A DNA stretch of 64,000 nucleotides from Ursus arctos (taxonomy: Eukaryota; Chordata; Mammalia; Carnivora; Ursidae), in NCBI RefSeq assembly GCF_023065955.2, contig NW_026623078.1, positions 9,186,199 to 9,250,198 on the forward strand, given 5' to 3'. This document shows, piece after piece, positions 35,038-46,459 of this stretch. Each line of letters opens with the position of its first letter. The first letter of the stretch is position 1. The notes beneath the pieces were generated by a model. The model did not search any database. It had not been told where the DNA came from and saw nothing but the letters and a program-made list of their open reading frames with translations. A program made the translations under genes and the position numbers.

Positions 35038-37085
35038 ATCTATCTATCTATAATATATATATCTCACATCTTCTTTATCCATTCAACTGTCAATGGACAT
35101 CTGGGCTCTTTCCATAATTTAACTATTGTGGACATTGCTGGTATGAATATCTGGTGCGGTGCCCCTTTGGATCACTACATTTATATCTTTGGGCTAAAGA
35201 TATAAATTGAGTTACTGCTATACTGTTTTCAGAGCGGCTGCACCAGCTTGCATTCCCACCAAAAGTGGAAGAGGGTTTCCCTTTCTTCTCATCCTCACCA
35301 ACATCTGTCATTTCCTGAGTGGTTAATTTAAGCCATTCTGACTGGTGTAAGGTGGCATCTCATTGTGGTTTTGATTTGTGTTTTTCTGATGCCCAGTGGT
35401 GTGGAGCATTTTTTCATGTGTTTTTTGGCCATTTGCATATATTCTTTGGATAAATGTTTTTCATGTCTTCTGCCTATTTCTTGACTGCATTATTTGTTTT
35501 TTGGATGTTGAGATGAATAAGTTCTTTATAGATCTTGAATACTAACCCTTTATCTGATAAGACATTTTCAAATATCTTCTCCTATTCTGGTGGTTGTCTT
35601 TTGGTTTTCTTGACTGTTTCATTTGTTGTGCAGAAACTTTTTATCTTGATGAAGTCCCAATAGCTCATTTTTGCTTTCATTTCACTTGCCTTTGGAGATG
35701 GGTCTAGCAAGAGGCTGCTGTGGCAGTGGTTGAAGAGATTGCTGACTGTATTCTCCTCTAGGATTTTGATGGATTCCTGTCTCACATTGAGGTCTTCCAT
35801 CCATTTTGAGTTTATCTTTGTGTATGGTGTAAGAGAATGGTCTTGTTTCATTCTTCTGCATGTGACTGTCCAATTTTCCCAGCCCCATTTATTGAAGAGA
35901 TTTTTCCCCCCCCATTGGCTATTCTTTCTTGCTTTGTCAAAGATTAGTTGACCATAGACTTGAAGGTCCATTTCTGGCTTCTGTTCCATTGGTCTATGTG
36001 TCTGTTTTTGTGCCAGTACCAGGCTGTCTTGATGATTACAGCTTTGTAATAGAGATTTAAGTCCGGGATTGTGATGCTAACAGTTTTGGTTTTCTTTTTC
36101 AACATTGTTTTAGCTATTCAGGGTCTTTTCTGTTTCCATACAAATTTTATGATTGTTTGTTCCAGCTCCATGAAAAAAGTTGATGTTATTTTTATAGGTA
36201 TCGCACTGAATGTATAGATTGTTCCAGGGAGCATAGCTATTTTAACATTTGTTCTTCCAGTCCATGTGCATGGAATGTTTTTCCATTTCTCTATGTCTTC
36301 CTCAATTTCTTTCATGAGTGTTCTACTGTTAGTTCTGAGGAAAGATCCTTTGCCTTTTTGGTTAGGTTTATTCTTAGGTATCTTATGGTTTTGGGTACAA
36401 TTGTAAATGGGATCAACTCCTTAATTTCTCTTTCTTCCATTTCATTGTTAGTTTATAGGAATGCCACTGATTTCTGTGCATTTTATGTCCTGCCATGTTG
36501 CTGACTACCTGTATGAGTTCTAGCAATTTGGGGGTGAAGTTTTTGGGTTTTCCACATAGAGTATCATGTCATCTGCAAAGAGTGAGAGTTTCATTTCTTC
36601 TTTCCCTATTTGGATGCCTTTTATTTCATTTTGTTGTCTGATTGCTGAGATTAGTACTTCTAATACTATGTTGAACAACAGTGGTAGGAGTCGACATCCC
36701 TGCTGTGTTCCTGATCTTAGGGATAAAGCTCTCAGTTTTCTCCCATTGAGAATGATATTCGTTGTGGGCTTTTCATATATGCCTCTCATGATATTGAGGT
36801 ATGTTCCCTCTATCCTTATACAGTGAAGAGTTTTAAGAAAGAATGCTGTACTTTGTCAGTTGCTTTTTCTGCAACTATTGAGAGGATCATATGGTACTTG
36901 TTCTTTCTTTTATTTATGTAGTGTATCACCTTGATTGATTTGTGAATGTTAAACCATCTTGCAGCCCAGGAATAAATCCCACTTTGTCATGATGAATAAT
37001 CCTTTAAAGTACTGTTGGATCCTACTGGCTAGTATCTTGGTGAGAATTTTTGCATCCATGTTCATCAGGGATATTGATATGTTAT
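34540..37085 (-). mobile_element. 5'-truncated L1, RT domain to 3' end
   Basis: About 2.5 kb of L1 in reverse: 3' UTR (AATTCAGTGAACATACAATG), ORF2 C-terminal region and part of the RT. The reading frame is broken into several ORFs. A 35582-35989 ORF covers the post-RT region, and a 36520-36789 ORF contains the RT box Phe-Ala-Asp-Asp at 36568-36579. Truncation falls near ATGTTCATCAGGGATATTGA (37060-37080). An (ATCT)n expansion sits at 34978-35050. Retrotransposition-incompetent. Confidence 0.9.
34978..35063. repeat. (ATCT)n microsatellite within L1
   Basis: Lies exactly where other L1 copies have a short TATATA block between GTATTCCATT and CACATCTTCTTTATCC. Ends in TAATATATATATC, a remnant of the original motif. 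Confidence 0.93.
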
Positions 37086-37089
37086 TTTA

Positions 37090-37699
37090 AAATAAGAGAA
37101 GTATTCATTGTCATATTACTATTGATAATGCACAAGTGAGTTCACTTTCAGTAGAAATCACGAATAAAATTGTAAAGTAATAATAAAGGTTAATTATTAT
37201 AGATAGGGTTTCTTTTCTGTTGACAAACACGACAGTTCTGAAGTTTTATTTGGATAGATTTGGTAATAACCAAGAAATTCTAGCTCCTGAACTTGTCTTC
37301 ATATAAGTAGGTTCTACAGGGATAAAGCCCTGTTTATACCCAAAACAATTCTATTTTCTTTCTTTAAAGGTTTAGGAATGATAACTCTTTCAAAATTAAT
37401 AAATAGTATTCTAACTTATATTTTTAAATAATAAATTAAATTATATGTGTTAAAAACAAAATTCAACTGAATAAATTTTAAAGATCTTACTGGTTTTATT
37501 CAATGACTCATAAACTGTGGAGCATCCAATCTAGCAGAGAGAAAGGAGCCCAGAGGAGATGTAGATAATGAGTCTCTTATAGGCAGAAAGGAGTGGAAAC
37601 AAGAAAGTTATACTAGGTGAAAGTGTGTATTGGTTATGGCAAGGTAACTTTCCTCTAGGGGGTACCAGAGGTCTATCAGGCAGATTTGTTTAATTACTG
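37090..37699. other. AT-rich flank, possible old LTR
   Basis: From 37450 the sequence continues across the young L1 to about 38870. The sequence right of that L1 (GACATGGAGCTTAGCATAAG, GTGACTCCATTTTGAGCCTG) is LTR-like in style, but I cannot name or bound it. Confidence 0.35.
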
Positions 37700-37716
37700 C
37701 TGATCAGGCAACTTCT

Positions 37717-38724
37717 TTTTTTTTTTTTTTTAATAATGATTTTTTATTATATTATGTTAGTCACCATACAGTACATCCCCGGTTTTCGATGTAAGGCTCG
37801 ATGATTCATTAGTTGTGTATAACACCCAGTGCACCATGCAATATGTGCCCTCCTTACTACCCATCACCGGTCTATCCCATTCCCCCACCCCCCTCCCCTC
37901 TGTAGCCCTCAGTTTGTTTCTCATAGTCCATAGTCTCTCATGTTTCATTCCCCCTTCTGATTACCCCCCCTTTCTTTATCCCTTTCTTCCCCTACTGATC
38001 ATTCTAGTTCTTATGTTCCATAGATGAGAGAAATCATATGATAGTTGTCTTTCTCTGCTTGACTTATTTCACTAAGCATTATCTCCTCCATTGCCGTCCA
38101 TGTTGTAGCAAATGTTGAGAACTCATTCTTTCTGATTGCTGAGTAATATTCCATTGTATATATGGACCACAACTTCTTAATCCAGTCATCTGTTGCAGGG
38201 CATCTCGGCTCCTTCCACGATTTAGCTATTGTGGACATTGCTGCTATGAACATTGGGGTGCATATGGCCCTTCTCTTCACTACGTCTGTATCTTTGGGGT
38301 AAACACCCAGTAGTGCAATGGCTGGATCATAGGGTAGCTCAATTTTTAACTTTTTAAGGGACCTCCACACGGTTTTCCAGAGTGGCTGTACCAACTTGCA
38401 TTCCCACCAACAATGTAGGAGGGATCCCCTTTCTCCACATCCTCTCCAACAATTGTTGTTTCTTGCCTTGTCTATTTTTGCCATTCTAACTGGCGTAAGG
38501 TGGTATCTCAGTGTGGTTTTGATTTGAATTTCCTTGATGGCTAATGATTTTGAACATTTTTTCATGTGTCTGTTAGCCATTTGTATGTCTTCATTGGAAA
38601 AGTGTCTGTTCATATCTTCTGCCCATTTTTTGATTTGTTTATTTGTTTCTCGTGTATTGAGTTTGAGAAGTTCTTTGTAGATCTTGGATACCAGTCCTTT
38701 ATCTGTAGTGTCATTTGCAAATCT
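37717..38724 (-). mobile_element. Young 5'-truncated carnivoran L1
   Basis: About 1.0 kb insertion with a T15-type poly(A) complement at its left end, 3' UTR (GTTAGTCACCATACAGTACA, CACCGGTCTATCCCATTCCC) and the C-terminal part of ORF2. That part is still uninterrupted in an ORF read from the right flank (38011-38775, 254 codons), with residues such as YHLTPVRMA and [13 protein letters not shown]. Exact 17-bp target duplication CTGATCAGGCAACTTCT at 37700-37716 and 38725-38741. The fragment lacks EN and RT, so it is inert. The duplication, long A tail and open frame indicate a recent event. Confidence 0.96.
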
Positions 38725-38741
38725 CTGATCAGGCAACTTCT

Positions 38742-40186
38742 GACTAACTGGTTTAAGATTCCGTTTCTGGCACAACCAAAACTGTAATTAAGTCTCAATT
38801 TGGTGACATGGAGCTTAGCATAAGTGACTCCATTTTGAGCCTGTTGTCTTGTATTTAACATATGTAATAAATAAAACAGATGTATTTATTCATGTGTATG
38901 CGTATGTATGCATTATGCCTCTCAGTACTCAGGTAATGCCATATTACTAATTCGATTTTACACATTCATATGCTATTGACCAGACTAAAATACACTTTGT
39001 CATATTTGATTCTTATAGCAATGTATCAAGTTGGATTACCCCCCCCCCCAGTGAAAAGTGTGGAAACTGAGGACCAGGGACTTACTAGCCAGACATCACA
39101 TACCTGATTTTGGAATCCATGCTACATCCATTACTCCACTGTGAAAAAACACTGGAAAACCTAGGGTGACATTCAGAATATTATGGTAACTCACTTAGGT
39201 AGTGTCCCACATCTAATCATAGCTCCGTGTGTGTGTGTGTATGAAAGAGGGAGAGAGGAAGAGAAAGAGAGAGAGATGTTTAATGTCCTCAGGATCTAAA
39301 ATTTGCTATATTTTCACTTTGATCTTCAGGACATGGGTTGCAAAGAACAGAAATGCACCTGCATTAGTCTAAACAGAAAAATAATTTGTTAAAAGGGTAA
39401 AAAGGAACTCATAGAAAAGAAAGGGAGTCACGTTTGAGGAACTGGACACATGGAGTAGAACAAGAAAACGAGGTGCCTGGCCTCTGCTTCCTGCTTATAT
39501 CCTACATGCTGGTTCTCTTTCCCTTCTTCCCTCCCTCTCTCCCTTCTCTCTCCCTCCCTCCTTCTCCCTCATCATGTATCTTAACTTTTTCTCTCTGCCT
39601 CCACCTTCCTCCCAGTTAGCTTGCTTCTTTCCATGCACAGGAAATAATATGGCTGCTTTCTCCCAGTTATACAGCTCAATTTAAATAAAATTTTCACACT
39701 CACCAGTTGCTCTCTTTTAGTCTCAATTACAAATTCCTTGGAGGAGAGAATTTGTTTGGATCAGGTAGAATCAAGCATACACCCTTGGTTCAGTCAACTT
39801 CGTCAAATAGCACAACCATGACCTGAGTCCAACCACAGTGAAGGGGAGGTAGGACACTATCACAGAGCAGACACCCCTCAGCATCTTAGCAATTCTTACT
39901 GCTTTGTTTTTATTACTATCACACGTGTCAATTGTGAAATTTCAAACAGTACATGAGTTGATATGAAAAATGAATGTGCCTTCCATGTTCGAACATTGGT
40001 CCTACGTAGAGGAATAAAGCCCAAGCCACATAGTGTCTGTGCCCATGCTTGGGTGCCCAGCATGATCCTGGGCCTCTGGGCCTGACAGCACACAGTTCTG
40101 CACTTTGGTTTTTATGTACTGTATAAAATCCAATGTACTCCAGAAATCTTTTCATAGCAATAGATATAACAGAATTTCAGGTTGTT
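38742..40186. other. Unique sequence with simple repeats
   Basis: Contains a C run (39040-39050), a (GT)n at 39225-39242 followed by GA-rich sequence, and a polypyrimidine patch (39510-39600). TCAGGACATGGGTTGCAAAG near 39330 may belong to an old interspersed repeat. No supported gene. Confidence 0.4.
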
Positions 40187-40387
40187 GGGGCGCCTGGGTG
40201 GCACAGCGGTTAAGCGTCTGCCTTCGGCTCAGGGCGTGATCCCGGCGTTATGGGATCGAGCCCCACATCAGGCTCCTCTGCTGGGAGCCTGCTTCTTCCT
40301 CTCCCACTCCCCCTGCTTGTGTTCCCTCTCTCGCTGGCTGTCTCTATCTCTGTCGAATAAATAAATAAAATCTTTAAAAAAAAAAAA
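40187..40387 (+). mobile_element. SINEC1, youngest (bear-type) body
   Basis: GGGGCGCCTGGGTGGCACAG, CGGTTAAGCGTCTGCCTTCG, CGTGATCCCGGCGTTATGGG, CTCGCTGGCTGTCTCTATCT, TCGAATAAATAAATAAAATC and an A tail. Exact 16-bp target duplication AGAATTTCAGGTTGTT at 40171-40186 and 40388-40403. The most consensus-like SINE in the window. Confidence 0.97.
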
Positions 40388-40403
40388 AGAATTTCAGGTT
40401 GTT

Positions 40404-40588
40404 AAAGATTTTATTTATTTATGTGAATGAGAGAGAGAAAGAGAAAGAGAGCACAGTGGCGGGGAGGGGCAGAGGGAGAGGGAGAAGCGGGCTGCAGGGA
40501 GCTCAACACAGGGCTCCATCCCAGTACTCTGGATTCATGACCTGAGTCGAAGGCAGATGCTTAACAAACTGAGCCACCCAGGTGCCCT
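40404..40588 (-). mobile_element. SINEC
   Basis: AAAGATTTTATTTATTTATG, GA repeats, GGGGAGGGGCAGAGGGAGAG, head ACTGAGCCACCCAGGTGCCC. It directly follows the target duplication of the preceding SINE, so the pair lies tail to tail in opposite orientation. Confidence 0.93.
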
Positions 40589-40589
40589 T

Positions 40590-41200
40590 GTAGAATTCAA
40601 TTCTGTGAGCATACACAATTTACTTATCCAGTTCCTTACTGAGGGACACAAAAGGTGGATTTTTTTTCCCTTTCATTGTTTTCATCATTTATTTATTTTG
40701 CTCCATACATGTGATTACATCAGTCTTACAAATTCCTGAACTTGGAATTGCTGGATCAAAGAGCTATGCATGCAACTATTTTATGGGTATTGTCAAATTT
40801 TCCTCCAAAATGGTGACACATGTACATGAGCAAGTGTATTCTTTCTACCTTAATACTGTGTAATATTAATGTACAGCATTGCTAACTTGATAGATTACAA
40901 ATTTTGATATGTTTTTTAAAATGTGAATGTCCTTAATGAGGAATGAACTTTAACCTATTTCACTTTTAACATTGTTATACTTCTGTTTGTGAGGATTAAA
41001 TAATTTAATATTTGCTTAGCACATAGCATATAATAAATACTATAGCTATCATAAAGACATAATAAACACATTGTAATTTAGCAGAAATTATTTTTAATTG
41101 ATATTCTTTATGTGATACAGAGGTTTATTCTTACATCTTGTATGGACAAATTTATCAAAATTTTCTTTTATGACCTCTGAATTTTGTAGTTTTCTTAGAA
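40590..41200 (-). repeat. Ancient L1/HAL1-like and MIR fragments
   Basis: Reversed old L1 3' style at 40600-40860 (GGAATTGCTGGATCAAAGAG), a MIR-like tail at 40985-41060 (AGCACATAGCATATAATAAA) and further old L1-like sequence to 41200 (TTATGACCTCTGAATTTTGT). Confidence 0.45.
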
Positions 41201-42444
41201 AAGATTACCAATAAAGTCAAAGCTTATATTCAAACTACTTGATATTATAATCATTTCAAGTGTTATAGACTGTATACATTAATATTTAAAATTCCCAAAT
41301 TAAAATGAGTTTCCACGGAGCCCAGTAAAATGTTCAGTTCTTTTAAGAGAGAAATCAGAATTAAAACTAGTAGTCTCTCTATAGAAAACTAGTTAATTAA
41401 ATAAAACAAACCCTCTCATCTTCTTAAAAGTTAGAAGAATGTTTTTTAAGGAATTATTTGGAAGATCTTAGTTTCTTTAAATATTTAAATAGCCTATTTA
41501 AATGTTTGAATATTTGGTCTAATACCCTTTCTTTCTTTTTTCTTTCTCTTTCCATTTATCTTTACTAAGCAGAGACATCAGAGAGAAAAACAACTATTTT
41601 TGCTGATAATTTTTTACCATGTGAAAGATATTTTCAATGTATAAAGAATATTTAAGATTTCCCTTTTACTTTCTCAGACTCATTTCTCCTCAATTTAATA
41701 AAAGGTTCAAGTATTGATTTTTTTTTTTGAAATTGAACATTTCAAAGGATATGGCTATATACACCTTAGAAGTTTAAAAGTAGATGTTGAAACAGAGACT
41801 TAAACATGTTTTATGAAATGTATATATTCAAATAAAAGAGCTTATACTGATATTGGACACATTACAATATGTCACAACTTGCCAAAACTAAGTAATCATT
41901 CATTTTACAAATTATCTGGAATTATATAACTTAATACAAGATGATTTAAACATATATAAAATCTCTTTTGGATGATTTAGGCATATTTTATATCTCCCAG
42001 GGGACATTTAATCATTTTATTTATTTAAAACTTGGTGGCTTTTTGTCTCTTCTGTTTTGAATAAATGTTTTGCATTTGGAAAATTTTTTGTTTTTAAGAA
42101 ATTTTTAATAAAACACCTTATATTTTCAGGAAACAAAGCCAAAAAAAATAAATGAGTTTTTTCTTTAGCTACAAAGGCTAAAATAGAGCAATTTTTTGCT
42201 TAAATATTCCATAGAGGTTCTTTTCTCTTTTCTTTTTTCCTAATGAAAAGATTACAGGTAACAAACATTATAAATATTGGGGGAAATAAATTCTTTTAAA
42301 ATTTTCCCTTCTTGTAGTAAGAAATTTGAGTGATATAGTTCTTCAGACAAATGATTATAAGTACAAAATAAAAAGTCAGTGGAGGACGAGCCAAACATGA
42401 TACATAATAAATACCCAACTCCACACTGCCTCTCACAGCATGGT
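41201..42444. other. Strongly AT-rich sequence, no features
   Basis: No recognised repeat termini or coding potential. Confidence 0.5.
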
Positions 42445-42445
42445 G

Positions 42446-42570
42446 TAAGAACCACCCAGGGTGTTAAAATGCATTTCCTGGCTCCCTTTCAGCATGTAGG
42501 CAGAATCTTATCCTAGAGTGTGAGTGTGCATTTTACACAAGCACCCACTTGTGGTTATGTTTTGCATATC
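42446..42570 (+). repeat. MER5-like hAT-Charlie fragment
   Basis: AAGAACCACCCAGGGTGTTA, AAATGCATTTCCTGGCTCCC, then CAGAATCTTATCC. This resembles the left half of MER5-type nonautonomous DNA transposons. Confidence 0.5.
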
Positions 42571-43219
42571 TTTAATAATGTGTACAATGAGTATGGCATT
42601 GAACATGTTTAATTTATGAATAATTTTATATATACTGGGAGTATACGATCAACATATTTCAGAATTCAGTTTGGAGATCAGTGCTCTGAAAGATTGTTTT
42701 TGTGTAATTCCAGATGTAATTACTGGAGATTTGGATTGAAATTATCCAGATAATTACTTTAAAGTAACACCTCATTTTGTATATATGGCCTAAATGTTAG
42801 CAGTAAAAGTTGAATTCTGTTTCATCCTGATACTAAAGTAATAAAATCACTCACCATACATTGCCCTCTGGCTAACTTACAATTTTCTTTGAAGTTTTAG
42901 TGTAATAGTATAACTACTGCTTTCAAAGAGCAAATTTTCTCAAGATACTGAATTTCCTTTTCAATGGAACCTGGATATCTGTGTGGTAGCTTTGTAACGG
43001 TGCAGCAGCTGTCCATGGGAGTTACTGGTGATGACTTGGGTTCATGATTTACAAATTGTTTTCAGTGACAGTCTATAAGGGATTCAGGCTTCTCCTCTCT
43101 CAAGAAGAAATGTAATAATCTAAGGTAATCACTGAAGTGACAACACACTCAGAAACGTTGTCCACTAGGAAATGTTCACAATGCTATAAAATTTAGGGAC
43201 AGACAGACATATCTTGTAA
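42571..43219. other. No feature recognised
   Basis: AT-rich. Nothing supportable. Confidence 0.45.
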
Positions 43220-44037
43220 AACTGTTGTGTTTCTGGGTGTGACCACAGCAATCATGTCTTTGTTGAATGTAACTTTAAAGCCAGATGGATATAAACTCCC
43301 CTCAATCCTGTCATTACAGAGGTCCCATGGGCTCCAGAACTCCCCACTCTGCATGCACCAGGACCCTTTTTCCTGTCTTTATCCTTCCGGGTTTTGTGGT
43401 TTGGGTGCTGACTGGTATCTTCAGCTCCTGTGATTACACTCGGCAGAGCATCACTACTTTGCAACCAGCATATGTAGAATCCCTTTCATACTTTAGATTG
43501 GATTTCTGCAGCAGTAGGCAGCCTAGCTCAGCAGAAGGCCTGGAGACCTGTGATAGCTTTTTCCAGGGCCGTGCTGCTAAATGTTGAGCTACCGGCTTTC
43601 AGAAAAGAAAGAGCCCTGATATGTGGTGTTTGCTGTTTCTGTGGTGTAAATATTCCCACCAAGGCCGGTTCAGGCTGCAGGCACTCACCAAGGCTGAGCT
43701 GGGAGGAGATGGTGCAGGAGTTGGGGGCACATAGCTGCTCAGTACTGCAAGCTGGGTGCCCTCCTCTGGGCCAGGATTATGGGGTGGTGATTTTCTCGTT
43801 CCTTTCTGTCATCAGCGCCTCTCGCCCCAAGTTCAGGAACAATATTCAAAATGTTCGCCAGCTCCCACGTATCTGTACTGTTCAGATTGGTCGTTGGCCT
43901 TAACACCTGAACCAAGAACCCAGCTGACCCTCATTCACTGCAAGTTCTCTGACAAGACCGCTCTGGTCAGAGTTCTTGGTGTCTCATGCAACCATCCAGA
44001 GCAGTTTTATGCATATAAAAACACTAATAATATATAG
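43220..44037. other. GC-richer unassigned block with overlapping ORFs
   Basis: About 800 bases richer in GC than both sides, holding overlapping plus-strand ORFs of 68, 100, 117 and 93 codons (43227-43433, 43285-43587, 43550-43903, 43756-44037) in more than one frame. None shows a domain, signal peptide or repeat signature I recognise. The switching of frames argues against one functional gene. It could be an old L1 5' UTR, an LTR or a decayed pseudogene. Confidence 0.35.
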
Positions 44038-44039
44038 TC

Positions 44040-45000
44040 TTCCTCCAATTACTTTAAACAAGTGATGAGATACCATACACCCTCTAGAAAACTTGGCTTT
44101 TTTCCACTCTACGTATTTCGAATGCCTTCCATATTACTAAGTAGAGATGTTCTTCTTTTTAACAGCTACATGATAATTTTACTATTATGTGGCTTGATCA
44201 CAATTTGTTTACACAGTGCCTTATTCATGGACACAGAATAATTTTTAATTTTCTGCTTATTTAAAATGCTGAAAGAATAAATTTGTAAGTATGTCAATTT
44301 TTATTCTTGCACATATATGTGGGTTAAGTACAGAGAAGTAGGATTACTGGGACAGAGGAATATGTATTTGCAATTAATATATAGTGCCAGATTTCCTTCC
44401 ACAGGGGTTATACAAATATCCAGCCCACCAACAACGCTCAAAAGTGCCTTCAACAGAATACATCATCAAACTTCAGACACTCCAAATCTGATGGGCAAGA
44501 GACAGTATTTTGAGGTAGTTTAAACAGAATTTCCCTATTGTGATTGAGCTGGAAATCCTTCAGTGTAAGACACATTTGTATTTTTTGGTTTTTGAATTCT
44601 TTGTTTCATCTCCCTTTCCTTTTTTTTCCCCTCATTGACTTGTTGGTCTTTTCTGTAATAAAGCATATATCAAGGACATTAGTGTTTTGTGATTGAATTG
44701 CAAATGTACTTTTCCCAGTTTATCAAGTATCTTTTGATTTTTCTTTGGTGTCTTATACCATGCAAAAATTTTTATTTGATTTAGTAGAATTTATTAATTT
44801 TTTTTTTTTCAGTTATGGCTTGTAGATTGTGAGGCAGGGTTAGAAAAACCTTTTCTACTCTGAGATTATAAATTATTTTCTTTTTACAGAATCATTACCA
44901 TCTTACACCTATACATTTCTCTCCAGAACATATTCATTTGGTTTGCAACTGATCAGTTCTGTAAAATTGACTGGGCATTTAGATATATTGTATGGCATTG
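44040..45000 (-). repeat. Ancient L1 (L1M/HAL1-like) 3' portion
   Basis: Reversed old L1 phrases: ACTTGGCTTTTTTCCACTCT, GAAGTAGGATTACTGGGACA, CAGCCCACCAACAACGCTCA, CTTGTTGGTCTTTTCTGTAA, CAGTTATGGCTTGTAGATTG. Confidence 0.55.
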
Positions 45001-45129
45001 CCTTCCGTTTGTTAAAGCCTGGGAGAAGAAAAAACTATAAATCACGAATTCAAATTGTAAATATAGTAGGCAGCATATAAAGAATATGGCAATAGATAAT
45101 TTTAATGTTAGTAATAATTAGATTTATGG

Positions 45130-45372
45130 CTAGCATTTATTGAGTGCTTATCCAATAAATTGAGTAATTTATCAAATAATTTATTGAATACTTAGTGCCC
45201 TAAATGCTTTACATGCTTTATCTAATGAAATTCTTAAACAACCTTATTGGTATTCCTCTTTACAAATGAGAAGACTGAGGTGTAGATAGGCTAAGCACTT
45301 GCCAAGGTCATAAGCTTCTAAGCAGTAGGCCTTGGTTTCTGAGCTGGCCCTTTGACCCTGCTCCCACTGCCT
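45130..45372 (-). repeat. MIR SINE
   Basis: CTAGCATTTATTGAGTGCTT, TTTACATGCTTTATCTAATG, ACAAATGAGAAGACTGAGGT, CACTTGCCAAGGTCATAAGC, then CTTGGTTTCTGAGC, reversed MIR with a small internal duplication of the TTATTGA stretch. Confidence 0.75.
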
Positions 45373-45374
45373 CC

Positions 45375-46455
45375 AGGAAGAGTGAAACTTCATCCCTGTT
45401 AGGTCTCTGGGGACTCCTAATAAAGGCAAAATGTGCTCTGTCCCTGAAGACAGTTGTCTACAGGTCCTGGGATGATGGTGAATGGCCCTACTCATTGTAG
45501 GGAAAAGGTAGAAAATGATAGATAGTTTGTGGGGGGCATTTGATCTTTGGACAATTGTAGAGGAGCTTAAGCATTTTCAACATTGGACAATGATAGTGTT
45601 TTTGGACAGTGTTTTAAGCTTATGTCAACTGGCTTGCCTACTCCCAACATGCTGGGTATCTGCAGAGTATTTGGGAACATGGAATAAGAGTCCTTATTTT
45701 CTTTCTTTTTTTTTCCTATAAATAATCGTATCCTGGGGATTCAACATTTGATGGAACAGTAGTTTCATTTCTACAAAAACAAGACAAAAAGAGTTTGATA
45801 GAACAAAACAGAACAAATGCTAAGTGTACATTGGTTTATTGTAATAACAAAAGCAAAAATCCCAAAACCTATGAAGCTAATTATATCTAATACCAAAATG
45901 AGTCAAGTCAGATAAAAGGTGAGATTAGGAGCAGGGCCACCTTCCTCTACGTGTCAGGCTGATCTCCATGCAGGACCATTGGGCACCTTCACTGTCTCTG
46001 CCAGAAGTTTCTAAAAGAATACTGTAGGTTCTATAAATGAGATCACAAAACATTCTTAAATATTTGAAACATAGTTTATATATGGAGTTTTATTTCACTG
46101 TGTATGTAACTAGACCAATCAGCAGTAAATTTTAAATATAATAAACAAGAACTATCACATTTTTCTGTTAATTCTACTAGTGTCACATTGCCAAGTTTCC
46201 GTATACAATGATAAGTACATATGAATTCATGTCCAACAATCTCAATTATAAATGGGAACATATTGTATGTTTATTAGATATAAAATTTAAAAAATATTAC
46301 AGAGGTTTCATAATCATAAAAATAATTAAATTAGGAGAAACAGAAAGAAAAAATAAACCTTATGTGACAGAATAAATTAAACATGGGAGCAAAAACTCAG
46401 ATTCAGATGGCATCTTTGATTACATTAGTACATGATTTTTGGTTTCAGAACCTAG
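45375..46455. other. Unassigned sequence, source of a duplicated 25-mer
   Basis: Mostly AT-rich. Positions 45942-45966 are repeated exactly inside the L1 at 47167-47191. No gene. Confidence 0.45.
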
Positions 46456-46459
46456 GGTC

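Noticed and set aside
35582..36789. ORFs of 135 and 89 codons on the minus strand
   Set aside because: They are pieces of L1 ORF2 (post-RT region and RT FADD box) separated by stops and frameshifts.
38011..38775. 254-codon ORF on the minus strand as a host gene
   Set aside because: Its sequence is the C-terminal part of L1 ORF2, with flanking bases added at both ends. The L1 target duplications bracket it.
40187..40260. tRNA gene
   Set aside because: The tRNA-like head belongs to a tRNA-derived SINE. It is followed by the SINE body and tail and flanked by target duplications.
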